Both the position numbers and the translations under genes were made by a program. From Lepidostoma basale (lineage: Eukaryota; Arthropoda; Insecta; Trichoptera; Lepidostomatidae): a stretch of DNA of 64,000 nucleotides. Location: positions 1,456,501 to 1,520,500 of the forward strand of contig JAHDVF020000016.1 in the NCBI GenBank assembly GCA_022606425.2, in the 5' to 3' direction. The notes under the pieces were generated by a model, which saw only the letters and a program-made list of their open reading frames with translations, did not search any database and was not told where the DNA came from. Shown in pieces: positions 22,055 to 33,500 of the stretch (position 1 is the first letter of the stretch; each line of letters starts with the position of its first letter).

Positions 22055-22688
22055 CAGTGAAACCTGGATTTTACGTTTCAGTTTTTAACATTTTCCCGCC
22101 AATTGCGTTTTATTATTTGTCCCGATATATTTTAGTAAATTTTTTAATCGCTTATACGTTTTTTTTCCCGCAATTTATGTCGAAAATTTTCAATATATAC
22201 GAGTTACGCACGCTTGACAATGAGTCGGCGCATCATTTCGGCCGTGATTGGTCGGCGACCGACGTTGTCATTGGTCGGCATACGGCGCGCAACGTGGTGA
22301 TTGGCCGACATTTTTCAATTTTCACCAGTTAACATCTCCTGTCATTCGGTTTTCCACTCGATTTGTAACGCTTCGTTCTTTTTGACATAATTCGCGATCG
22401 TCATTTACAAACAGTTTTTACGTTTTTTGTTTTGGGTTTTAGTTTTTTGTTTTGTTTTTTAAGTTGATTACAATATTTTCTTTCTTTTTTACATAGGCTT
22501 CATTTTGCGAACTTTTAAATGTTGTTTTTTTTCAATACTCCTACATCAGTTTCATTTTGGTTCACGCGTTTCGCCAACTAATCTACATGATTAAAAAAAA
22601 AAAAAGTATATGTTGTTTTTTTCAATACCCCCCCATTTACGTTTTTTTTTCTCAGTCCTTTTAAAAATGTAAAATAGGGGTTTCACTG
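22055..22688. mobile_element. pogo-like non-autonomous transposon
   Basis: Ends CAGTGAAACCTGGATTTTAC and, inverted, AAATAGGGGTTTCACTG, each flanked by TA. 634 bp, T-rich inside, no transposase frame. Confidence 0.75.
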
Positions 22689-22909
22689 TATTTTTAATCT
22701 TGAATTAGATATTTAGAAATTGGCAGTTATGTATTATTATATAATAATGTGCCATTCATTCGAAACACGTCAATCTATAAAAACACATTTAAAGGCGTTT
22801 AATCCCAAGGTTTACTGAGAATTTTTAAATTGTTCCTACTTTTTATTGAGGCAGGTCTACTGATCCTGGTGCAGGGGTAAGCCGATGGGTTAAAAACAAA
22901 TTCATAATA

Positions 22910-23426
22910 CAGTACACTCCTGATTTTCCGGGGTCAGGTTAACCGGGAAGTGGATTATCCGGGACACTTGAGTCATTGTCACAATAGTACTTATAATGCA
23001 AACAAAAACTCAAATCTGTCGCAATGACATTGGGCGTTTAATTCACATTTGCGCCACCGCCAACATACGTTTGTGGCTTTATAGTCGTGTCATAAAGTTT
23101 CGAGTTTGCAATAAAGCACCTGCTGCGTAGCTCATACTCATATATAATTGTCGTTAATTTTATTTTAATGTGAAAAAGTGTCTATAATAATGGATTAACG
23201 CAAACGAGTCGTACTTTCAATTGAACAAAAACTCGAAATAATATAAAAGTTTCAAAATTTCTATTCATGCTAAAAAAACAATCATCACGTGCGTGTTAAT
23301 CAGCAAGTGAGTATACATAAGCACAGTTTTAAATTTCTCTTTGTTTTCATGGTTTTGGATTAACCGGGAAATCGATTGTACAGGATTTTTTTTCACCATC
23401 CATCCTGGAAAATCAGGAATGTACTG
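22910..23426 (+). mobile_element. pogo/Tigger relic with HTH remnant
   Basis: Ends CAGTACACTCCTGATTTTCC and, inverted, GGAAAATCAGGAATGTACTG, flanked by TA. Inside, from about 23190, a broken frame reads MD-stop-RKRVVLSIEQKLEII, the start of a CENP-B/Tigger helix-turn-helix. The catalytic domain is deleted. 517 bp. Confidence 0.75.
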
Positions 23427-23481
23427 TATTTGATAATTTCTTCTGGATTAAATTTCTACAATAAGAAGCTTTTCAATACAT

Positions 23482-23852
23482 CGTCACCTGAGAGTAAGAA
23501 GGTTCCAACTGTCAAAAGTAAAAAGCTGAGAAAAATGGAGTCAAAGTTTTGTTGGTTTCGGGTGTGTATCTTGGAATAAAAGGGTTCCATCTGAAGCAGA
23601 TAAAACTCTTTTACAAATTTTCAAGCGACAGTTGGAATAATAAAGTTCTAAGTGTAAATGAATCCTTCTTCAGTGAATCCTGTGTTTTGAATGATCAGAT
23701 GGAACTTGATTATTTTCGTAACATCAAAATGACGATACTATTACAGTTTTTTTTTAATTGTACGTATAGATAAGGTTAGTAAGAACCCTTTTCACGAGAA
23801 AAAGCCAAATGTGAAATTTTGTTAGTTGGAACCCTCTTACTCTCAGGTGACG
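23482..23852. mobile_element. inverted-repeat element, family unknown
   Basis: Left end CGTCACCTGAGAGTAAGAAG, right end (inverted) CTCTTACTCTCAGGTGACG; 371 bp. Interior AT-rich with no transposase. The target duplication is not clear. Confidence 0.6.
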
Positions 23853-24189
23853 ACATGTCTTCACCAGCATATCAAATTTTGCAGCTTAACCTCTCAAGTA
23901 ATAAATTTTCCAATTTGTAAAACTTGTAACTGGCCAATAAATATAGATGTCACAGGTGGTCCAAATTTTGGCATAATTCAGGAATATTCGAGAAGTTATA
24001 AATGGGGTCCAAGCACGGGGTCATACACTATCTAACCATGTATTCAAAGGCCCCACAATTGGGGCGGTATGCACGGAGAGGTTAAGTATAAAGCATTTCA
24101 AGAGTATCAATATTTGGTTTACAAATGGTTTTTCAACTGGGCTTGTAGATGTGAACTAACTATGATAAAAGCTGAGAATTTGTCACGAG

Positions 24190-24195
24190 TTTATT
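24190..24195 (-). terminator. TMEM39: TMEM39 poly(A) signal AATAAA
   Basis: AATAAA on the minus strand, 84 bp after the TMEM39 stop. Confidence 0.6.
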
Positions 24196-24278
24196 AAAGG
24201 ACTAGCTACGTTTAGGATTCATAAGATCTGTTAGTTAAATAACACCACCGGGGAGCGCCACCGGTCATGAAAGACCTC

Positions 24279-24524
24279 CTATCCGACGGCAGGGGAGCTG
24301 GCCTTGTCCTGGATGGTGAACTCCGCCTGGTAGACCTTCCAGGTGACGAGGTAGTCCCGCACCAGCTTGAAGAGGGTGTAGTAGTTGGAGAAGAGAAGCA
24401 ACGCCAGCGAGAGCACGTGGTGCCACTCCGTAGTGTTGAACAGCAGGAACAGCTGCAGCATGACTAGCGACACTTGGAGGCAGAGCAGGATGCATAGTAT
24501 CCCGGATGGATTGTGAAATAATGA
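24279..24524 (-). CDS. TMEM39: TMEM39 last exon
   Basis: Acceptor TTGCAG; SLFHNPSGILCI to the stop after SSPAVG. Two membrane segments with NYYTLFKLVRD between and after them. Confidence 0.9.
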   Translation of the reverse strand, partial: SLFHNPSGILCILLCLQVSLVMLQLFLLFNTTEWHHVLSLALLLFSNYYTLFKLVRDYLVTWKVYQAEFTIQDKASSPAVG

Positions 24525-27500
24525 CTGCAAATAAAAATATCTTTTAAAATTACATTTTCAATGGCAATGTAGTTACGTTGTCAAGAATAAGAGCATCTAT
24601 CTCTTAAGGCCCGTTTACACGCAACGATAAATCGTAGCGATTTTGAATTGTTACGATTTATTGATGCGTGTAAACAGGATATCGTAGCGATTTATTGGAA
24701 TTGGACGATTGATGCCGGCCGTCATCAATTTCTGCGAATCGCAACGACACACAGAATCACATATTGGGCAATCTGGTTTATCAAAAGGTATTAGGTGTAT
24801 AACTTTGCTTCCGCCGTTTTGCAATAGATGGCAGTAGCGGTAAGTGGTAGTTGGAATAAATAGACCATAGATGTCATACAATAAGCTTAAGTATTTGTAA
24901 ACATAACGCCATCGAAATATTAGTCGATTTGTGTCTGCATCATAAAGTTATTCCCGATTAAACATGTCAGCTTACGAGCCAAATTCTCGTCATTTGCGGG
25001 AGGTTTTAATTTTATGCCTTAATATGAAGAAATCTGCGGCTGAGGCTCATCGAATGCTCTCAAATACCTATGGTGAGGCCGCTATTAGTGAAAGAACGTG
25101 CCGAGAGTGGTTTCAACGCTTCAAGAATGGTGATTTTAACGTCGAAGACCAGCATGGTGGTGGAAGAGAGAAGGTTTTCGAAGATGAAGAATTGGAGGCA
25201 TTACTTGATCAAGACTCGTGTCAAACGCAACAAGAATTGGCAGGATCATTGGGAGTGACGCAACCAGCCATTTCAAAACGCCTGTAAGTCATGGGAATGA
25301 TTCAGAAACAAGGAAATTGGGTGCCGTACGAGTTGAAGCCGAGAGATGTTGAACGGCGTTTGTGTGTTTGTGAACAGCTGCTTGCAAGACAAAGACGGAA
25401 GGGATTTCTGCATCGCATTGTGACTGGGGACGAGAAATGGGTTCATTACGATAATCCCAAGCGTAGAAAATCATGGGGATATCCCGGCCATGCTTCCACG
25501 TCGACGGCCAAACCGAATATTCACGGTTCCAAGGTTATGCTCAGTATTTGGTGGGACCAGCTCGGCGTAGTGTATTATGAGTTGTTAATATAACATTACA
25601 GAATAACATTCTCCAATTAGGTATTTGAGAGCATAATAGCGGCCTCACCATAGGTATTTGAGAGCATTCGATGAGCCTCAGCCGCAGATTTCTTCATATT
25701 AAGGCATAAAATTAAAACCTCCCGCAAATGACGAGAATTTGGCTCGTAAGCTGACATGTTTAATCGGGAATAACTTTATGATGCAGACACAAATCGACTA
25801 ATATTTCGATGGCATTATGTTTACAAATACTTAAGCTTATTGTATGACATCTATGATCTATTTATTCCAACTACCACTTACCGCTACTGCCATCTATTGC
25901 AAAACGGCGGAAGCAAAGTTATACACCTAATATATATATATTTTTTCAATGAATTGAAATTGAAATGTAACAGTTTTTTTCTCTTTTTCTTTGTTTTATG
26001 TTTAAACTACAACATTTAGCACTTTCATAATAACTGGCCTTCAATTGTGTAGAAGAACAAATCTTAACCTCTCCGCTAGTGAGTTTTTTTTTACTTAACT
26101 GTATCTGAGGAGTGAGTTCTTGTGGCAAATGGTTGTCAATGACGTCACAGATATTTTGTTGTTTGAATTTTCAGTTTGGTATTGTAGGGAACCACTTTAA
26201 ATCTTTGTAAAAGTACGTGACAAAGTCCATAGATGTCAACAGTAAACATATATTTTATTTAAATCAGACTGCGCTTCTACTATAGACGGACGCGTCAGTG
26301 AGTCCATACTCTTTTGAGACTTTTTTCTACTGGACACGCCCGTGCGTCCATACTCAGGGAGAGGTTAATAATAATGTATGCTAAAACATATTTTCAAAGC
26401 AAGCTAAATTGCACTATGTAGACGGATCCAGATTGGTGTTGCCGTTGTGGCGATGGAATTAGTAGCTAGTAGTACTTACATAAAATCTAGCGTGCATCTC
26501 GTTGCCGGGCTCTGCGGCCGTCATGCACCCGTGGGCCGTATACAGGGAGCGGCCATGGCGGACGGACGCACCGGCTGCCCACAGCGTGCGCTGACACCAC
26601 GCGCCCCCCTTCTCCGACACAGGGGGAGCCGAGGGTCCTATTGACCCCACATGCACCCATCTGGAACAGATTGCAGAGATTGAAAGTTTGAAACGCTACA
26701 TGGCGATGGGATAAATCTAAATTAATGACACGTGTTACAAATTTGACGGTGGTCGTAAGAATGGTGGCTACTGGCTGTGAACTTTTTTACACCGTGCGTA
26801 CGAAACTACAGTGGTTAGTTTATGTGTCGCTCTCGGCTCAGAAATCCATTATTTTTTTACAGACTGTTTTATTTAAGTTCTGAATTATTTTCTCTAAAAT
26901 CGCGGCTATTTTGGCATAGTAATCCCAAAAGTGCCGGGAACCAAAGACAGAAAAGGTTTTACAAAAGTGATCGCATGATTGAAGAGTCTTGCAACCAGGG
27001 AAACCAGCTGCAAGTTTCACTCCCACACATAAGAGTTGGCACTAGAACTTCATTATGTACTGCCATCTTTGCTTTAGTGAATATATTTCTAGATTGCAGT
27101 GATGACTTTGAATTTTATTCCCAGCACTGACCCTTCTTTCGATATCTTTCTCTATTCTTCCCAGATATAATTCTTTATAACACGGCAAACAGTGATGTCA
27201 ATTGGATAGTGACCTCCCGAGGTGCAGTGCGGCCCGGTGCAGCAGGTCGCAGTAGCGGGCCGAGAGGCAGTGCGTGGCGTGCTGCGTGAACAGCCCCAGC
27301 CACACCAGCGCAAGGTGGAGGATCACCCGATACACGTCGAAGTACAGGAAAGACTGGAAGAAAGAGAAATTCATAAAAAAAATTAGAAACACTTCCATAA
27401 TTTCTTCAATATTCGTCTTGTTGTATGGAAGTGAACTTGCAGCTGGCAAAAGAAGGATGAAAGAATGATGAATGTTGTAGAAATGAGAAAATTGCGAATG

Positions 27501-30500
27501 TACGGGACAAAGATATATGATAGAATACTGAATGACGAAATAAGGAAGAAATGTAAGGCAGATGATTGCATCATAATTGCATCATATTGCATCATATTGA
27601 TGATTGCATCATAAGTAAAATTAAAAAAGGATCCCTGAGATGGTTTGGACATGTGGAACGAATGGACGAGAGAAGAATGGTTAAAATATTGTATACAAGC
27701 AGTGTGAGTGGAAAGAGAAACCGCGGAAGACCATATTAATCAAATACAAAAAAGACAACTATCCATCTCCCTCTGAAAGGGTAAGCAGAAAGAATGAACT
27801 GTCACATTATTATTTCCCGATATACTTCTGAGGTTTCCTCAACATTCATACATTGTGTCATGCAAGCACATCGATTTCTCTGACTCCTCGTGTGACTGAC
27901 ATTTAATATTTGACACATTTTCGTCGGTCATCCTTTATTTCTTGTTCCATTAATTATTATTATTATTTATCATAATTTTATTGAATCACTCTTTACATAA
28001 TTACAGCACAAGCCAAATTAAGGGATATAGCTATTATATTGATTCTCTTGACATGTGATATATAGCTAATCTATCGCCATTTTATTGTCACGTGAATTCT
28101 ACACCAGACCATGAACAGTGTGAAAATTACACTGCCATCTCCGGGAATCGAACCCGGGACTTAAAGTTGTATTTATAACATTAAAATATACTTTGTTTAT
28201 CATTCTTTCTTCATTCATTTTTTTCATGTGTCCAAACCATCTAAATGACGTTAAGAAATAATTTTAAAAACATGATAATTAATACGAATGAAAATGTATT
28301 TTTTCTAAAACTAACTAAATAAACATCACGCCGTCTTTCTGACGAAGGGGTAGGCAGAAAGAATGGACTGCCACACTTTTCTTTCCTGACATATTTCTCT
28401 CGCTTCCTCAACATTCATACATTGTGTCATGCACGCGCGTCGATTTCTCACGCTTTTTGCTATGTTTTTAATTCATGACAATAACTAAGCATTCGTTTTA
28501 ATTGAATAATTTTTACTTCCCTTTAAATATGGAAGAGAATTTTGAATTCAATGATAGTGAAGACGAGTTTGTTTTCGAAGTGCATAGTGACATTTCGTTA
28601 TGAGAAAAGGTCTCAAGAGGGACTGTGTGGTCTGCTGGAAAAGGGCAGTAAAAGGTGGCAGACGGGAAACCAGTAAGTACCGTGACACGTGTCCTAACAA
28701 GCTACGTATGCATTTGGGTGACTGCTTTCTAAAATATCACACGTTAAAAAAATATGAAGATAAGCCAATTTCTCTTTTATTAACAATCTTATATAATAAT
28801 ATAAGATTGTTAATAAAATCTTATATGATAATGGTGTTCTTGTGCCGACCCTTATGTATGGAAGTGAAGCATGGAACTGGCAAAAGAAGGGTGAAAGTAG
28901 AATAAATGCAGTAGAAATGAGATCTCTAAGACGAATGTGTGGCAAATCTGTTTATGATAGAGTGACAAATGCAAGTATTAGAAGTGAATGTGGTGCGAAT
29001 GAAAGTGTTATGAACAAAATAAGGAAAGGGTCATTAAGATGGTTTGGACACATGGAAAGAATGAGTGAAGACAGAATGGTAAAGAAGGTATATGTAAACG
29101 GCGTGAACGGAGCTAGAAATAGAGGAAGGCCGAGGAAAACGTGGCACGATCAAATCAATCAAATATTGAATGTCGGTCACGTGAGGAGTCGGAAAAATCG
29201 ACGTGCGTGCATGACAAGATGTATGAATGTAGAGGAAGCGAGAGACGTATGTCAGGACAGAACAGTGTGGCGTTCCATTCTTTCTGCCTACCCCTCCGGG
29301 GAGACGGCGTGATGGTAAGTTAGTTAGTTAGTTATATGATAATAAATATATATTTCTCGATATAACTAAATCTTTTTATTTACTGCCTTAACAAAACACA
29401 TATTTTTCAAATTTTCCAAAAATATCGTAATTTTTCCTCATATTACACTCTATGGAGTAGCTGGTATACCATATTTAAAAAAATTGGAGTACAAAGGGTT
29501 AATGTAGAGTTTTAGATCATTGTTCAAGAAACAATAAATAATAAATAAATAATTACTTGGGCGAAGCACCATGGCACATAGCTGGAGTAGTAGGCACCAA
29601 CGACAGAACTAAAGATGACCTGCTTGAGCCGCGAGTTGAAGTCAGCCTTGAGCCCTTCCACCTCGTGGCGCACGGCGGGGGCTCCCACGGCGCAGCAGTG
29701 CGGCGCCCCCGCCCCCGTCACGCCGCCGCCCACCTGCAGGAGCGGAGACAGGCGGCACCCGAATAGCAGCAGATACACGCTCCCGCTGAAGACAGAAACA
29801 GAACTCTCGCACTAAATGAATAAGATTTTAAAATTAATATTCCAATACTTCGTGGCAGAGTGGCAATAGATATGACTGCCACACTAAAGAATCTGGGTTC
29901 GATTCCCGGCGACAAGGTGAAAAAAAATTAATCACGTCTCGTAGAATACATGTGACAATAAAATTGGAGATTGGCTTAGCTACCTATCACATAACATGAG
30001 CTTAAAAAAACTGCATACAGTAATTGGGTTCAAATAATCTGTTGTATACAAAAAATGTGGAAAGCAACAGACAACATCTAAAAGATCTTCACTGAGTCAA
30101 GTGTCCGGAAATAATCTAGTATAAACTATGCTGGACAGTTCATGAAGTGTTTCACGGAATGGCACTAGCCTATATATCTGTGACGTGAGTGCAATGCATA
30201 ATGTATGAATGTTGAAGATGTGAGAGAAGTATGTCAGATTTTAATAAAGATGGTGTTTCAACCTTTCTGCCTATCTCTTCAGAGAAACGGTAAAATGGTT
30301 AATTAGTTAGTTTTAGAACACATATAACATTTATTTGTCATAACCTCAGTGAAGAATGCGTGTATGAGACAACTTACGGATAACAGAGATAGAAGATACT
30401 AAGGATAGGATGAATCTGCACCAGGTGGTAGGTGCACCAGGCCAGCGAACCCAGCACCATGCCAAACACCAGAAACCTGCGGAACACAATACTCCCTTTA

Positions 30501-33500
30501 CACCGACACGAGATGAAGGACAATTTTTTACATGTAATAAGAAACACGTCATTTTTTACATGTAGTAATAATTATTTTAGCTGTCAATGAATACGTATAT
30601 CTTGACCACAAGATCCGATTAGGGAAGGAAAACCAGACAGTAGAATTATCCAGAATTGGCCTGGGTTGGCCAGCGTTTAAAGAAAACAAGATCATGTACT
30701 AAAGGCCAAAGACATTCCCATGAATCTCAAAAGAAAAGTCTATGAGACATGCATCCTCCCGTTGAATACATTTGGATTGGAAACTGTTATTCACAGCCAA
30801 TACTATTTACAAGCTGAAATGTGCACAACGGGCTATGGAGAGACAAATGGCATTTCATTTAATTTATTATAATAAAAATCACAAACATTACAATACAATT
30901 CCAGATCGTTTGCAATTACATTATAAGAATTTATAAGAGTTGGCAGGTTGGTTCTGCAGCGCGGTAAATAAAACAATCTGTGCTGTCTTTGACGAAGGTA
31001 ATTATCAGGGACAAATAGACCTACATCACTTAGGACATCTGAGTTTTGTATACGGCCGGCAATCAGCTGAAAGAAGTGAAAAGTGGATATTCCTCCTTCT
31101 CTCCAAAGATTGGTAGCTTAACATACCTAGCAAGAATTCAGTCAGAAAGAGCCACGGGTAATAACCGCGCTCCCTGAGGTAAAGAAAGACATAAATCTGA
31201 GGGACAAAATATTCAATACCGAAATCAGACACCAAACAAAACTTGTCGATATAATGGACCGTGTTGTCAAAACTAAAGTGGAAATGGGCAGGACAAGGAC
31301 ATGTCGCCAGACATTGGGCAACAAAGAAATGGGCCACCAGTCTTGACGTAGAGACCGTGGGAGGAAAAAAGGAGCATCGGTCAACCCAAAAAGATGGGTT
31401 GACGACTTAATACCAGATGGGGGAAGAAGATGGATGAGGGTCGCACAGAGAAAGAGAATGTTTGAAGTGGCCTACATCCAGTAGTGGAGAGACAGCTAAA
31501 GAAAAATAAGTAACAATGAAAATAAAATAATTGTAATTAAAAAATCTGCTCCATTCAAATGTAAAATATAAATGTTACTTAAGCACTGTCACATATCCAG
31601 TACACTGCTGCATTTTGAGTGCAATTGATGTGATAAGCAGGAAAATGGAATTTTAGGCTTACGGTGTGTTTTGTATGAAATAAAAGGGTATTAAGGATGT
31701 CATCTGGCTCAGATTTTTTTTAAATAATCTTTATATTAAATGAAATAAATGGTTTTTGGATCCTCAATGTATTCTAATACAAATCATATTCTTTATTAAC
31801 CAAATGGACATTTCAAACATGTACAATTTAAATAATCAATTTAGAATAATGCATCTTCCTAGGAAAACAAGAATGAGTATAACACAAGGAGGCTGAATAC
31901 AATCCAATATTTGTAATATTTTTTGTTTGTTTCATTAACCTAAAAAAATTATGATCTCCGAAGTGATCATGTCCAGCTCAAGCTTAAGTTATTTCTTGTT
32001 TCTTAAGCCAGATGTTTTTTTATTATTTCTTAAACAGTGGTGTAAAACTCACTACTAAATATCTTATATTTATGAAAATCTGTTTTCTACATGTAATGCT
32101 TTGCTAATGTATTTGAATAGAGGAAATATGTCACTCCCAAAAAATAGAACAAAACTTCTAAGAAACAGATGATTCCATCGACATTAAACGAGGCAATTGT
32201 AGCTATAATGTCTTCTGAACAAGTGGTCTGTTATGATAATAGTGTGACCTGAGTATCTGTATGATGAGGGGGAGGAACTTGGCGGGCGTGAGTGCCCCGG
32301 CGGCGGCAGCCAGGAGACAGAACAGCAGCCGTCGGGCGAGCACCAGCAGGATAAACAGCACCAGGTGCCGGTCTATCAAGTAAAAGTTCTGTAACACAAG
32401 TGGACATTCAAATACTACAACTGGACAATTCACAAAAAAAAAGATTAATGCATTGGCTTTTTAAATTTCAATTACAATTATAGAATATCCTCGGTGGTGC
32501 TGTAGAGATTGACAATCAGCTAATAGAAGAAGTCAGTGAATACAAGTATCCCAGCCACGACATGTTACTTTCCAGAGATAATCAGACTGCTGAGCTTCAG
32601 AGGAAAATCGGTCTTGAGTATATGGCAATTTGAAGAAGTTCTACGATAGTAATATTCCTGCCCAAGTCTGAAACGCAGAATGCATGACCAATGTGTATTT
32701 CCAGTACTAACATATAGAGCAGAAACACTAACCCTCACCAAGTCGACCATAAGGAGACTCCGTGTAGTACAAAGGAAACACGAAAGAGCCATGCTACATG
32801 TAAGACTTACTTACTTACTTAAACAGTTGTTGTCGTCCACTGCCAGACATAGGCCTCCCCCATACTTCTCCACGTATTCCTGTTTTGTGCCTTTCCCATT
32901 CAATCGCCAGCAATTCTTCGAATGTCATCTGACCAATTGTGTGGGGGGTGAGACTCTCAGACGGAATAAGAAATACTAAAATACGTAGAACAGATGTCGT
33001 CGATGTTTCATATCCGCGTCAAAGAATAGTATGTAGCCGCGCTGAGGAAGCGTGTTTGCGTCATGCTCCCATAGCATGTGTATCAACAGATTTTTGTAGG
33101 ATGTCTGCCAATAACTACACAGTGCACCTCAGGGTGTTTAGTTGGGAGCGGAAACTCCTTGCATTGCACTCAGTATTCTCGTGTTTATATTAATAAGTAT
33201 TATATTCAGCAGCGAACGTGTTAAGACATACTTGCAGGGAACAGAAATGTACACACATATTTCATCATTGGAACAAACTAAACGAACAAACCAAATAAAA
33301 ACTTTTATAAATAAATTTAATCAGGCATAAAATAATCAACACCATTTTTAACTTTCAAAGATCTTGAGATTATATTTTGGATTTTCAATCCTTAAAAAAC
33401 ACAGAATTAGCTTTTTCTCATATGAAAAAAGTTTTTATTGCAATGTATATTTGATTTGTATTAAAATATATCCTCTAATTGGTTTGATCGACTGAATTGG

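Noticed and set aside
29557..29815. Plus-strand frames of 66-69 codons
   Set aside because: Antisense to a well-supported TMEM39 exon.
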